Source: Plasmodium brasilianum (taxonomy: Eukaryota; Apicomplexa; Aconoidasida; Haemosporida; Plasmodiidae). From it: 64,000 bases of DNA. The stretch spans positions 1,658,001 through 1,722,000 of the forward strand of contig NC_090121.1 in the NCBI RefSeq assembly GCF_023973825.1. The letters run 5' to 3'. Below, in pieces: positions 37,232 through 50,448 of the stretch. The notes beneath the pieces were generated by a model. The model worked only from the letters and a program-made list of their open reading frames with translations, made no database searches and was not told where the DNA came from. A program made the position numbers and the translations under genes. Each line of letters begins with the position of its first letter. Within the stretch, counting starts at the first letter, position 1.

Positions 37232-38564
37232 AGGTAAAAAAACAAAACGGAATAAAAGTAAATGACGGGTAAACTCAAGACAATAGGAGTTTAAATAAAA
37301 ATAATAGAAGGAAAGGGGGAATGCGGAAATGAGCAGATGATCAAATGTGGAAAAGAGGGAATGTCGATGTACGGAAAAGAATGGGTACATTTTAAAATTA
37401 TGAAAAAGTACGTGCTATATCTTACTTTTTTGGACTTTTATTCCCCTTTTTTTTTCCTCATTTATGTAATAATTAATTCTATTTTACCTTTTGTACCAGT
37501 GCGAATATGACATTACTAATTGACAAAGTGATAGGAGCCACTTCGTTTTGCAAATTTTAACGAACAGTGCGAAAGCACATGTATAAGAAAGAACGAGTGA
37601 AGGACAACATTTAACGTCTCCTCAAACACTTAATCTCATTAAATGGCATGACAAAGTAGGGAATGGTATTGTAATTTAACTGATGCACATTAATGAAAAA
37701 TACAAGTGTTCATAAAATAAGTGTTTTTAGGTAATGTGAACACTCAACCTTAAATATTAACACATATGTTGTAATATGGAACTACATTCCTTCCATCTGC
37801 TGTGCACTTAACGGAATGCATGTTGTTAAACATGTCCATACACTCCTTTGTATAAATTTCGCTAAAAGGTGAAAGGAGTTCTGTTTTTTACAGAATTGCG
37901 CACCCATTTAAATGCGTAAACATACATACACACATACTTATATATATTTTTGTGGATATATGTAGGAATATTCATTATATAAACTTTGTTACATCTCCCT
38001 TATGATTTTGAACAAACCCCCTGAGAAATCGACCTTCTTACCCGTGAAATGTTGGCCCTTTTTTATTTAAAATTTAAAATTTAAAATTTTAAATTTTAAA
38101 TTTTAATATTTTATTTTTTATTTTAATTTTAATTTTTTTTAAGGCATTTTCCTCTTTGTGACACATTAAAGAAATACAGATTATATAGAACAAAAAATAT
38201 GGTCGCTTAACGTGAAAAGTATGTAATAGGGTAAAATAAAATAAAAATAACATCGCAATAATTTTTTAAGGGATGATAAAAATGTAATATATATATGATA
38301 TTTCCATGCATTGGATATATAATTTTATATTCTCAATTTACATACAAAAAAAGAAATGCTATTTACTTTTTTTTTTTTATTTTTAAATCGATTTGTTTTC
38401 ATTGGTAGATTAACCAAAAATTAACCAAAAATTAACCAAAACTGCTGCAATTTCTTAAATTACTATTAAACCGAAAGATCGTAATTCGTAATGTTTAAGA
38501 CCATACGGCAAAAGATGCAAAAGGAAAAAGAGGATTTCAATAGTGCACATTAATATATGCGCGA

Positions 38565-38830
38565 ATATAAATTTGTATGTATGTATGTACGTATGTACGA
38601 ACAAGTATACATATGTGCATATATGCACGCACAAGTATACATATACGCATATAAGCCCGAACAATATACATATGTGCGTATATGCACGAACAAGTGTACA
38701 TATACGCATATAAGCCCGGACAAGTATACATATACGCATATAAGCCCGAACAAGTATACATACGTGCATATATGCACGAACAAGTATACATATACGCATA
38801 TAAGCCCGAACAAGTATACATATGTTTATG
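38565..38830. repeat. About 32-bp minisatellite (ACGAACAAGTATACATATACGC...)
   Basis: About eight units of roughly 30-33 bases: CGAACAAGTATACATA, then TACGCATATAAGCC or GTGCATATATGCA. Two unit variants alternate. It is open in several frames on both strands, as expected from composition. Confidence 0.85.
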
Positions 38831-39054
38831 TTTAAATATGGAAAAGGCAATGTTAAGCTTACACAGCATAAATACATCTGAAAAAACTGTATCCCTATCT
38901 CTCTAAATTAAGGCAAAAATTACCTTAAAAAATATGCTTATATATATAATAAATAAATTAAAACCATATAAAAGAGTTCATATAAAAAAGCATTATTTGA
39001 AAGAAATTTTAGAAAAAAAAAATTTTATCCAAACATTATTTATTATACTATAAA

Positions 39055-39310
39055 TGTATATATGTATGTATAAATGTATGTATGTACGTATGTATGTATA
39101 AATAATTTATGTATGTATGTACGTATGTATGTATAAATAATTTATGTATGTATGTACGTATGTATGTATAAATAATGTATGTATGTATGTACGTATGTAT
39201 GTATAAATAATGTATGTATGTATGTACGTATGTATGTATAAATAATGTATGTATGTATGTACGTATGTATGTATAAATAATGTATGTATGTACGTATGTA
39301 TGTACAATTG
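39055..39310. repeat. About 34-bp TATGTATGTACGTATGTATG minisatellite
   Basis: Seven or so units of TATGTATGTACGTATGTATG followed by TATAAATAAT. The first copies end in AATTTATG and the later ones in AATGTATG, showing directional spread of a variant. Confidence 0.85.
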
Positions 39311-40234
39311 TATAAATATAGAAATATTATTAGTAAAATTAAATAGCCCTTTTGGTTTGCTCCCCCTACACCACGCGCCTCATATGTTGCATACATACGA
39401 ATATTAATGCATAAATTAAAAAAAGAAAAAGAAAAAGATAACCTGGTTTTCAATTGGTAAATTATCTTCACTAATTATATACAAATTTCTTTTTTATTAA
39501 AAAATATAGGTGTGAGATTGTTTATTTTTTGAAAATTTTTATTCCCTCATATTGATTCTTATTCCTGACACCTTTTTTTTTTTTTTGATTAGTACCATTA
39601 ATTAGCAGCTTTAGCACATGCATATATATGCATACTATCATTATATACATTAGTATTTTATTAAGGGTATCTATTTTCGTGCCTTCACTTAAAAAATATA
39701 CGTTTATATTCAGTCGTTAATAAAAAAAAAAAAAAAAAAAAAGAAAATCTTCCCATGAAACAATTATTTAAATGTGTCAATTATTCATTAGGCAGAATTT
39801 ACAAAAACCTGTATTAAATGCAGAATAAAGGGTAATTTGTTTTGATACGTTCACCAAAAAGGGATACATATATACATCTACATATCCATATATATATATA
39901 TGTAAATATATGTATACGTGCCGATTTTATTTATTTTTATTTTATACTTTTACTTTATTTTATTATTTTTTTTTAATTGAGTAGTTTCCATCGCAGTTTT
40001 ATAATTTTGTAATTTTTGTTTTATGACGTTTAATAAATGTTTAAAAGGAGAAAATACAAAATCGAAAAGAAAAAGAGAGAAATAAACAAAAGAAAAAAAT
40101 AAAAACAAATTTGTGAACGTACGATTTTACGTGAACTCGACAGAATAGCACATTTGGCAAATCATCTTTTTTTTTGCCTTAAGAAAGGAACATTTTTTTT
40201 TTGGCACTTTCGCTTCATTAAATAATTATTAACC

Positions 40235-41502
40235 ATGGCAGTAAGATTAAGCACATGCATATACATTTATTTATATGTATATACATGTATATGTATTTAT
40301 GTGTATATGTACATACATACGTACGTACATACTTATATATGTGCAACTGTTATACTATTTGCGCGTGGTCAACGCGTCATGTATTCGCCTTCTCACGAGA
40401 TATCCACATTTGAGTGGGAAAACAGTCTTATCGCCGTGGCCTTTATATGTAGTAATATAAATTACTAATTTTTTTTTTTTTTTTTTTTAATTTCATTTCA
40501 TTTAATGTTTTGTAGGATAGGTATGAGGAAAAAGATCCTAAAGAAATAGGAAAACATATGATGAGTTTGAGAAAAAAAAAGGCATTGAAAAATAAAGCAC
40601 TGAAAGAAAAGACCAAAAAAAAAATGAAGGCGCTAAAATTGGTAAGATGTGAACAATATAGCAAATATGCATTTTTACAAATATATATATGTATGTGTAT
40701 GTATCGTAATTTGTTTGTCCATTACAATAGTACATATGACTGTATAGTTGGTTAGTTCTCGTTACGCATAATGCTATAATTTAATGTATTACCTACTCCT
40801 ATTCGTTTGTTTCTCTGTTCGCCTATTCTCTTCGTTACTACTTCTTTGCCACTTCACCAGATAAACAAAAAGAAAAGGATACAGTTGCGAGAGAGGACAC
40901 TAAAGTACGAAAAGCAGTATGAGGATGAAAGGAAAAAAGTAGCAATGCTAAAAAGAGAAGCTAGAAAGAATAATTGCTTTTATAGAGAAGCTGAAAAAAA
41001 GGTGATTTTTGTTATTAGATTGAAGGGTGTGAATAAATTATCTCCAAAGGTTAGAACAGTATTTCGCTTATTGAGGTTGTTACAAGTACATAATGGCGTT
41101 TTTGTTAAGGTAAATAAAGCAACTAAGGAAATGTTAAAAATTGTTGAACCATTTGTAACGTATGGGTATCCAAGTGTATCAACTGTGCGTAAATTGATAT
41201 ATAAAAGAGGATATATAAGAGTAGGAAAAGTAAGAAGATATAGTAGAAAAAAGATTCAAGATAATGAAGACATATCAAAGCATTTAGGAAGGTATAACAT
41301 ACATGGTATTGAAGATATGGTATATCAGATATATACATGTGGTCCTATTTTTAAAAAGGTTAATAATTTCTTGTGGGCCTTTAAATTAAAACCACCTAGA
41401 AAAGGATTTAAGGCAAAAAGACATGCGTTTAATGAACCAAGACCGGGTGATTGGGGAAATAGAGAAAACCATATTAACGAGCTAATAAACAGAATGATTT
41501 AG
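40235..41502 (+). CDS. RPL7: 60S ribosomal protein L7 (uL30)
   Basis: Three exons: 40235-40240 (Met-Ala only), 40516-40641 and 40861-41502, giving 257 aa, close to the eukaryotic L7 length. Donors are GTAAGA and GTAAGA; acceptors are TGTAG and ACCAG. The basic N-terminal extension (LRKKKALKNKALKEK) is followed by the uL30 fold, with FVIRLKGVNKLSPKVRT, then GYPSVSTVRKLIYKRG, and the C-terminal FKAKRHAFNEPRPGDWGNRE. It binds 25S rRNA/5S RNP in the large subunit. The two-codon first exon is typical of ribosomal protein genes and easily missed. Confidence 0.95.
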
Positions 41503-41585
41503 GGGAAAAAAATTGATATCCAGGCGTCATCTTATCACGCTTGCAGCGTTCATACGAGTGGGTGTAGATACGGCACACATGATGT

Positions 41586-41641
<56 letters not shown>

Positions 41642-42794
41642 GTGTGTATGTGTTTTTGTATAGGCAGGAAAAATGTGCAATGTATTTTATTTTATTTTAT
41701 TTTTTTTTCTTTTTTTAAAAAAGTAATACTCTCTTATGCCTTATGTTCACTTTTTTCGCGTACATTCTTGTGAATTGCGCTTCGTTCTATTTAGGCAGTT
41801 GCGTCATGCTCGTAATTACTTTATTTTATTTTATTTTATTTTTTTTTTTTTTTTTGAATTAGCAAATTTTTAAAATATTATGAAGAAATAAACCAATAAA
41901 AAAAAAAAAAAAAAATTTAAAAAAAATAAAATATTTACGCATATACGCGTCATACTAAATGAACGGAGCTAATTTTTTTTCGTAAAAACGAGTTTTACTA
42001 TTTCCCGTTTAAAATTAGTGAAGGCACTGCAACTTCGAGTAATTACTTCTACATAAAGGGAAAAAAAAAAAAAAAAATACCTTAACATGATACCTACTTA
42101 TCGCGATTTTTATGTATACACAATTTATTGTAATAAATAATATTTCATTCCTTTTTATAATTAATGGTAAAAATGGAGCAGTCGGTTTGTTTTATTTTTC
42201 ATATGACTTGCTCCCCTTCGGAAAAAATAAACATTCTTCATTTTTAGTAATTTGACCTCTAATATATTATGAAGTATAAATGAGATTGGGTTTTACAAAT
42301 AAAGATACTACACAGAGTTTATGCGCACCTACAGCTTCTTTTTTCTTTTTAAATACAATACATAGCTGCTCTCCCTTTACAGGTGCTTTGTTTTTATTTA
42401 TTTAATATGTACCTTTTTTGGGATTACCCATTATTCTATTTTTATCAAATTTACAATCATTCCCTAGCAAGCAGAGTCACACGTACAAGAATATATATAT
42501 AGATATATATATAAATGTGCATAAAATATGTACACAACGTGCGAAGCACACGAATACTTTTATGTTTATAAAATTGGGAAAACATAAAAAAAAAATAATC
42601 CTCATTTATATGCTCAAAATATTTCATTTTACACGTGTGTTAGAGAAACTGAGTTTTTTCTTTTTGAGCCATACTTTTCAGTATTATGTAGAGGTAGAGG
42701 GGTACACTCCTGAACATTTTTGTTTTCTTCTCCGAAAAAGAGAAATAGGGGTTAATGCCAATTTTGCGCATACATAACTTTATACGAACGTACG

Positions 42795-42998
42795 TTATTC
42801 GTGTATGTGTTCATATATACGTATGTTCATATATACGTACGTTCATATATACGTACGTTCATATATACGTACGTTCATATATACGTATGTTCATATATAC
42901 GTATGTTCATATATACGTATGTTCATATATACGTATGTTCATATATACGTACGTTCATATATACGTACGTTCATATATACGTATGTTCATATATATCT
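42795..42998. repeat. 16-bp TTCATATATACGTACG / TTCATATATACGTATG array
   Basis: About 12 units of 16 bases that differ at one position (ACGTACG or ACGTATG). The ACGTACGT core is self-complementary, so hairpins are possible. Sixteen is not a multiple of three, which fits non-coding DNA. Confidence 0.9.
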
Positions 42999-43154
42999 GT
43001 ATTTATAATATCTTTGTTTATACTGAACTACGTTTTTAAGGTTATACCCGCGGCACACCGCTACTAACATTCACAAAGTAGGTGCTAAGTTCTTTTGGAA
43101 TTTCTAGCATTCAGAGAAAAGCAAATCAGCAAAAAAAAAAAAAAAAAAAGAAAA

Positions 43155-43290
43155 GAAAGAACAAATGAAAGAATACATGAAAGAATACATGAAAGAATAC
43201 ATGAAAGAATACATGAAAGAATAAATAAAAGAACAAATGAAGGAATAAATGAAAGAATAAATGAAAGAATAAATGAAAGAATAAATAAAT
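43155..43290. repeat. 12-bp GAAAGAATACAT / GAAAGAATAAAT array
   Basis: About 11 units; the first half has ACAT and the second AAAT. It lies upstream of RPS12 in the likely promoter region. Confidence 0.85.
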
Positions 43291-43643
43291 ATTCATAAAT
43301 GTATACGTATATTATGCACTAGTAAACAAAATGCGACACATGGAAGAAAAAAGCTCGGGGCTCTAGCACATGATTGAAATGAATAGCCATATACATAAAC
43401 TACGTACAACAACGTACTCATAACAAAATTATTGGAGTTGTTTTTAAAAACATGTCAAAGCATTTTTTTATTTGCCCGCTATTTTTAAATTACAAAAAAT
43501 ACATTTTCACATATTTCCTGTTGTATAAATTTTATGAAATTTTTCCCCATTCAATTTCTTTTTTTTTTTTCAAATTCTTCTTTCTTTTAATTAATATTTT
43601 GTTTTTCCTTTTTTAATTAAAATTTTTTTTTATTTTTTAAACC

Positions 43644-44423
43644 ATGACGGATGCTGAAAGTGTTGATAATAATGTAGTAGTTGAGGAGAAGGCCGTTTTT
43701 GACAATACCACAGCTATACAGAAAGTAAGTGAAAAGAGGATGAGGAAAAAAAAAAAAAAAAAAAAAAATGAAAAATATGATATGAAAAATTGTGCAAAAG
43801 GGGGAAAAAAAATAATATAAAGTTAATGTTGTTCATAATGGCATGTTCGAAGGGGCGAATGCATACTGTATGAACCTATGTTTGCGTTGATATGCTGTAA
43901 AAGTGAGAATTATGTATGTACATGTATATATGTGATGTATTATTTATTTTAGTAACTGTTAACATGTTCATATATATACTTTATTATGTATATATCTAGT
44001 CACCTTTGGGTATAATGACCTATGTACCTTCTGCATAGTAATTCTCGCACACATTAACATTGAATATTTTTATAGGTAATCAAGAATGCGTTAGTTCATG
44101 ATGGACTAAAAATTGGTATAAGGGAAGTTATAAAAGCCATCGAATCTAAAGAAGCAAAAGTATGTTTCTTATCAAATGTATGCTCGGAACCGGCATATAA
44201 AAAGTTAGTTACTGCCCTTTGTGCAGAAAAGAATATTCCCCTATTTATGGTTGACAACGATAGTAAAGATTTAGGACAATGGGTTGGTTTATTTAAATTA
44301 GATAAAGAAGGGAATGCAAGAAAAATTATTGGAGCAAGTTCAGTTGCTATTATAGATTTTGGGGAAGAATCAGCAGAGAGGGACTTCCTCATGGCGCAAA
44401 AGCAGACTGTAGGGGCTGCATAA
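43644..44423 (+). CDS. RPS12: 40S ribosomal protein S12 (eS12)
   Basis: Two exons, 43644-43724 and 44076-44423, with a GTAAGT donor and TATAG acceptor, giving 142 aa. The N-terminus is acidic (TDAESVDNNVVVEEKAVFD). The L7Ae-like core follows: HDGLKIGIREVIKAIESKEA, KVCFLSNVCSEPAYKKL and KNIPLFMVDNDSKDLGQWVG. It is a small-subunit beak protein. Length and domain order match the family. Confidence 0.95.
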
Positions 44424-45444
44424 AATTTCCATCAATTATCAGCACCACGTTCTATACGCATAAATTGAAGTATTATATATATATATATATGTATATATGT
44501 ATATTTATTTATATATACTACATATATTTTTTTTTTTTTTTTTTTCTCCCCCGTCCATTTTGCTGTTCACACACATTATGTAATGTTGGTGCGTATCGAT
44601 TATAACTTTGCCATATCAAAACTGCATATCATTTTGCATATAAAGAAATTTTTAACAGCATAAAAATGAATAAAATATGGAAAATTTTTTAAGTTATACA
44701 GAGAAAGGGAATCACTAAAAAAAATAAAATAAAAAAAAAATAATGAACGCTTTCGAATTGTTGTACGCCCGCTTATGCGCATAATATATACATATATATA
44801 TATATAATATATATGTTAAAACACCTTCGCGCGCGCTAGAACAGCGATGCGGCATAACACGCCTTTTTTCCCAAAAAATTTTGCATTACAATATTTTCAC
44901 GTAAAAAAGAAAAAATTCATTTTCACATATTGCAATGAAGATGACAAACAGTTGTACATTTTTTAATTTTTTTTTTTTTTTTTTTTTTCATAAACATGCT
45001 TTTTTAATAAGGATCATATATAAATGTTGCAGTTTTACTTTACTTTTTTTTTTTTTTCGTCATAAATCGGTAGCAATATTAAAAGGTTGGAAGCTGAAAT
45101 AAACGTTGGCCCTGTGCTTTAAGCGCGAAAAGCACACCCACACCACACCTGTATGCATTTATATCTATGTCTATCTATCTACATATATATATATATAAAT
45201 ATAGATAGATAGAGATATATATATATGGATATATAGATAGATATACACATGTTTACATATGTGAAAACGCAGCACATGTATGGGTATACCACGTATGAAA
45301 AAAAAAAAATAATAATAAATAACATTGTCATCTTACAATGCAAATATATATATATATATATAAATATATATATACATACATACGACAGTATGTGAGACTT
45401 AAAGGAAAGGGAAAAAGCACCTTAAGCCACGTATGTGCAAATAA
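44424..45444. other. Convergent 3' intergenic region (RPS12 / RPS23)
   Basis: TA-rich with GATA microsatellite at 45,180-45,245. A small GC-rich island at 44,740-44,873 ends in a T-run and is listed separately. No protein gene seen. Confidence 0.6.
44740..44873. ncRNA. GC-rich island, possible small non-coding RNA gene
   Basis: Two GC-rich blocks, around ACGCTTTCGAATTGTTGTAC and TTCGCGCGCGCTAGAACAGC, flank a (TA)n tract, and the second runs to CACGCCTTTTTTCCC. GC islands in AT-rich Plasmodium spacers often mark RNA genes, and the T-run could end Pol III transcription on the plus strand. No family is recognised and no conserved box set was found, so this is a weak call. Confidence 0.25.
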
Positions 45445-46750
45445 TTACGATCTTGGTTTTTCCTTTTTTTCCTTAAATAATGCTAATAAGGAAACCCTGG
45501 CCACTTTGACAACTTTAAATTTAACCCCTGGCAAATCACCAACTGAATGTCCACTTCTACCAAAACCTGACACTAATACTTCATCATTTTCGTCTATAAA
45601 GTTTAAGCAACCATCTCCTGGAACAAATGCTGTTATTTTTTTTCCATTTTTTATTAACTGCACACGAACACATTTTCTGTATGCGGAATTAGGCTACAAA
45701 GGGGGGAGGGCAGAGTAAAAAATGGGACGTTCACATGTAACATATGTATGCACACATATACGATATACATACATACATAGATGCATACATACATGCATAC
45801 ACGCTTAAATACATACATACATGCTTAAATACATACATAGGCATATACTAATATGCAGCAAGGGTATGTAATAAGTTGAGGTGGTTCAAGCGAACGTGGA
45901 GCGGTTGTTGAGGAACAAAAATATTTTTATGCATAAACAACCATAAAAATAAAAAAAAAAAAAAATTGTTTTCCTTCAAAATTTTTCTATCCATCTTTTG
46001 ACCCATCAGCTCTATACACTGAACTAATGGCACACAGATGGAATCAGGGCGGGAGTGTGTAGAGGGTGGAGGTGTATTACTTTGTTGTTTTTTATTTAAT
46101 ATGCCTTTCATATTGTTTCCTCCTTATTTTGTTGTTTTTTTCTCTTTGCTTTGCAGTTTATTTTTTTCTCCATTCGGATATTTTTTACTTATCTTTTTTT
46201 CCTTCCATCCCTCCTTCCCCTCCTCAAATCTTTTAACTATTGCATACTTATACGTACTCCACTCATTTCAAGTATTTTTCAAAAGTATAATACAAACAAT
46301 TTGAATAAATGACGATACATAAAATATGTACACACACATACAAGAAATATTTCTTTTCCATAATTTTACCTGCTTTGCTTCAATGGCAACTTTTTCAACA
46401 ACTATACCCTTCGCATGAGAACTTCCCCTGAATGGGTTAGACTTCCATCTCGTTCCAAGATGAGATTTTTTATAGCTCTTATCAGCCCATCGTTGTGTTC
46501 TTCTTCTGATTCTTAATTTTCTTGCGGCCCTTAATCCACTTGGTTTTCCTGTTCACGCATAAAAAGCAAAATATTTGAAAAAAAAATTTGACAATAAATT
46601 ATGTCGATAAATGATGTCGATAAATGATGACAATAAAATATATGATAATACAGAAGGTTCATAAAATAAACTGCATCACATTCCACTGTACGCACAGTAT
46701 TCCTTTTTTCTGCGTACAAAGAGATTATAAAACATACTTTATATACATGT

Positions 46751-46798
<48 letters not shown>

Positions 46799-47107
46799 AT
46801 GTATATATATGTATATATGGTAAAATTCATATTCATATTATATACATTTAAAAGAAGATTAATTATGTTTTTCTCTTTATTTCGTTTTTCCCTCTCTGTC
46901 ACTGTTAGTACATACAACATTTATATATTGTCATCTTTTCCACACATAAGCACATACATATATATATACATACAAATACGTAGGTAAGCATACATAAACA
47001 TACGTAAACATGCTTACAAACGTACGTACGCGCATGTATACTTCTTAATTGTAATCTTGCAAAAGGTATGTAAACGTATGCAATAACAATTTCGTACCTG
47101 ATCCCAT
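45445..47107 (-). CDS. RPS23: 40S ribosomal protein S23 (uS12)
   Basis: Three exons on the minus strand: 47107-47098, 46548-46370 and 45693-45445, giving 145 aa, the usual S23 length. The first exon holds three codons plus one base (MGS-G). Conserved uS12 segments are seen: [57 protein letters not shown] (the decoding-centre loop, with the Pro that is hydroxylated in other eukaryotes) and [20 protein letters not shown]. Both introns are long (549 and 676 bases) for so short a gene. The second contains a less AT-rich stretch at 46,020-46,090; I could not find convincing snoRNA boxes in it. Confidence 0.95.
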
Positions 47108-48729
47108 AGTTCAATTTTAAGTTTAAGCAAAATGTAAAATGTGAATTGTTAAGTTTTCATAAAAAAATAATCTTTTGTTTTCTTTTATTTTATGTCCCTC
47201 TTTTTCCAGTAAAAAAAAAAAAATAAAAAAAAAAAAAATATATAATGATTATAAAGATGATGCTGCTAATAACGATGATGATAAAACTTTGCTGAAAAAT
47301 ACGTTAAATAATTATAAGATTTTTCTGCATACAATTTTTTATGGCAAATATATTTTTTATATCATATCTTTACATTTATATAAAATTTGGTAGACCAAAA
47401 TTGAGAAATAAACTCCACCCACAGGTGCATACACGGCAAATATAAGTAGTCATGTAGTCGTACATGTATGTATATGTATTATGTACCATATATCTAATGT
47501 AATGTAATGTAATTGTAATATATGTATATATATTCGTGCGCTTAACAAAAAAAAAAAAAAAAAAATTGCTCGAAAAGCTACCCAAGTAAAGAGTGTTAAG
47601 TGGTTAGAAAAATCTCTTCTTCCTCTGGATAAAATTTTTTTTTTTTTTTTTTTCGTATATATTGAAAAATCTTCCAATAGGTATATTTATGACCATATAT
47701 AAGTATTATTTATTATGTATTATTATTTGCATATTTTATGTACGTACTTATGTACTCACGTATTAAGTACATAATTGTACATACTAAAAAAAAAAAAATA
47801 AAAATCTACCTAACAGATAAAGCAGTTCCTTTATTTTTCTTACAAACTCATTTGAATTTAAGTACAGGCATTTTTTGCACAAGATAAAATGTTTACGTAA
47901 AAAAATAAATAAAAAAATAAAAATAAATAGAAATTTTTAAAAATATAAAAATATAAAATATAAAATATAAAATAAAAATACAAAAATAAAAAAAGATAAA
48001 ATTAAATAGGACGTTTTAGTTGAGCTCTGACACACTACGTATGCTTCCTCATTTTTAATGAAAAAAAAAAAAAGAGGTATTTTTAGTATACACCATAGTA
48101 ATAATACATTTGTTTCTTAAAATAAAGCTGTTAGTAGTAACACACGGCTGGAAATGTTAATGAAATGATGCAATGACAACGGGTAGTTACTAAATCTGCG
48201 GTAGCTTCGTGTTATATACATGTTTACAATTTATACTAATTTATAATTATTTTTGCATATACACGTATATATGGGTATGTGTGTATGGACATATGTGAAA
48301 GGGGATCCAAATGTACGCAACATATATCGTTTATTCATCGTTCATATCAAATATCTAGTTCCTGCACGTAATTCACATATTCTTCAAAATTAGGAACAAA
48401 TAATATATGTCTTCATAAAAGGATATCATAGCTACATTTAGGTTTACTTTTTCTTTTTTTTTTTTTGTTTTTTCTACGTTTATGTAGTGTATACACTTGC
48501 ACACACGTTGTATCCATATTGTAATGATCTTAAATATTTATAAAGGTATTATATCAACATTAAAATATTTTTCCTTAACCCTATTACCATAAATGCGAAG
48601 AGGTAAAAACAGAACAAAAGGGAATAAAGCCCTCCTTTTACATATGTTAACGAAATAGCTCAATTTATTACCCCTTTTAATTCGAAAAAAACTTTGAGCG
48701 AAAATTAAAAAAAAATTAAAAAAGGAAAA

Positions 48730-48955
48730 GAAAAGAAGCGAAATGAAAAAGAAAAGAAGCGAAATGAAAAGTAAAGAAGCGAAATGAAAAGTAAAGAAGC
48801 GAAATGAAAAGTAAAGAAGCGAAATGAAAAGTAAAGAAGCGAAGTGAAAAGTAAAGAAGCGAAATGAAAAGTAAAGAAGCGAAATGAAAAGTAAAGAAGC
48901 GAAATGAAAAGTAAAGAAGCGAAATGAAAAGTAAAGAAGCGAAATGAAAAATAAA
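48730..48955. repeat. 20-bp GAAGCGAAATGAAAAGTAAA minisatellite
   Basis: About 11 nearly identical 20-base units, with a GAAGTG variant in one copy and AAAAAG variants at the left edge. The Phe/Ser/Leu-rich minus-strand frames over it are artefacts of a unit length that cycles through all frames. Confidence 0.9.
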
Positions 48956-49916
48956 GAAAGATAAGGTAAAGAAACGAACTGAAAAAACAAGGGGAACTAT
49001 AAATCTTTAAACTTTTAAATGCCCCTCGTATTTCCAATTTGTGTCTTTTTGGCTATGTGCTTATATTAGTATACCCCTATTTAAGCTATCGTCAATTAGT
49101 CTATTTCCCCGTAAGGAGTTGGGGAAATTAAAATTGCTAGTACAATAATTTAACACATTTTGTTGAGTGGTAATGAGTATAAACACAAACACAAGTACGT
49201 ATCCATTTTCGCTTTATTTACAAACGTGCTAGTAGGCCAAAAATATAATGTCATTATATGTAATGAAAAATGATGTGGCAAGCTCTGATTGTTTTCTTTA
49301 AAATAGCTTCATGTTTCACATGACTGTGCATAAAAAATAATCGTTCCTTTTTAATGTAAAGAAGAAGAAACAAAATATAAAAAAAAAAAAAAAAAAAAAA
49401 TGGTTTATCCTTCAACTGCTCTTTCTTGGTGTTATTTTGAAATTTTAAAAAAAATTAAAATGCGCGAAAAATAGTGTTATGACATTCGTAAATATGTAAA
49501 TAGGTAATTTATACCTTAAAAAGGGGAAAAAAAAAAAAAAAAATTTACCTCCTTTACAATAATTTCCCTTCTCCCTCCTCCGCTAGCAACACAGGGACCT
49601 TATATAATTTTGTCGTTCCTTGGTTACTCCTCGTTGAATCTGAACTATTCCTTTTATTTTTTACTTTCACACTTTATTAATGCATGTAGAAAGCTTAAAA
49701 GAGGAGAATGTGAAGAAACAAAATAATGTATATGTGAAGAAGCGCGCGTAGCTATTGCCAAATTGCGCCGTGCAAAAAATACGTACTCGTGTGCTTATGT
49801 ACAAATATATACACCGTAGAATACACAATCTTTTTTTTTTTTTACTATTTTTTGAAAAATTTTGTTGTCGTCCGCAAGCCTGCAAATACGTTATTTGATT
49901 TGATTTTTCTGTAGAA

Positions 49917-49948
<32 letters not shown>

Positions 49949-50019
49949 GTCATAGTTTTTGTTTTATCTTGCCATATTTTGCTTTTTATTTGTACCTTAC
50001 TTTTCATTTCTTTTTGCAT

Positions 50020-50285
50020 ATTTTGTGTTTTATTTTTACCATATTTTTTTATTTTTCTTATTTTTTCATTCAGTTTTGCATACTTTTTTATTTCATTTTT
50101 CTAATTATTTTTATTGCATTTTTGTAATTTTTTTTATTTCATTTTTGTAATTTTTTTTATTTCATTTTTCTAATTATTTTTATTTCATTTTTGTAATTTT
50201 TTTTATTTCATTTTTGTAATTTTTTTTATTTCATTTTTGTAATTTTTTTTATTTCATTTTTCTAATTATTTTTATTTCCTTTTTC
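50020..50285. repeat. T-rich TTTCATTTTTGTAATTTTTTTTA array
   Basis: Repeated ATTTCATTTTTGTAATTTTT and ATTTCATTTTTCTAATTATT units of about 22-24 bases. Non-coding. Confidence 0.75.
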
Positions 50286-50448
50286 TTATTTTTTCATTCC
50301 ATTTTTGCTTGGTTTTTATTTTATTTTCCCCTTTTTTTTGTTTTGTTTTGACCTAATACAAGGTTTTACTCTCCTCATCCCCATATCCCATATCACAGAA
50401 TATTGCTCTGTCATAGTATACACAAATACAGAATTGAGAGAGCTGTGC

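Larger units (their letters stand above)
36487..40234. other. Divergent intergenic region between EB1 and RPL7 (3.7 kb)
   Basis: No coding exon could be supported. About 37,500-37,920 is less AT-rich than its surroundings but shows no RNA I recognise. Two large minisatellites occupy 38,565-38,830 and 39,055-39,310. The region is not AT-extreme enough over 2 kb to be a Plasmodium centromere. Confidence 0.55.
41503..43643. other. Intergenic between RPL7 and RPS12
   Basis: No gene seen. Contains (TA)n at 41585-41635, A/T runs, a 16-base array at 42,795-42,995 and a GAAAGAATACAT array at 43,155-43,290. Confidence 0.6.

Noticed and set aside
38565..39310. CRISPR-like regularly spaced repeats
   Set aside because: The repeats are head-to-tail with no unique spacers and lie in a eukaryotic spacer; they are ordinary minisatellites.
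36487..40234. Centromere
   Set aside because: Plasmodium centromeres are 2-4 kb of extreme AT content; this spacer has several moderate-GC patches and minisatellites.
46020..46090. Intronic snoRNA in RPS23 intron 2
   Set aside because: The stretch is less AT-rich, but no proper C (RUGAUGA) and D (CUGA) pair with a terminal stem was found on the transcribed strand.
48538..49037. Long Phe/Ser/His-rich minus-strand frames
   Set aside because: The 20-base minisatellite GAAGCGAAATGAAAAGTAAA opens several frames; there is no start context, splice site or conserved pattern.
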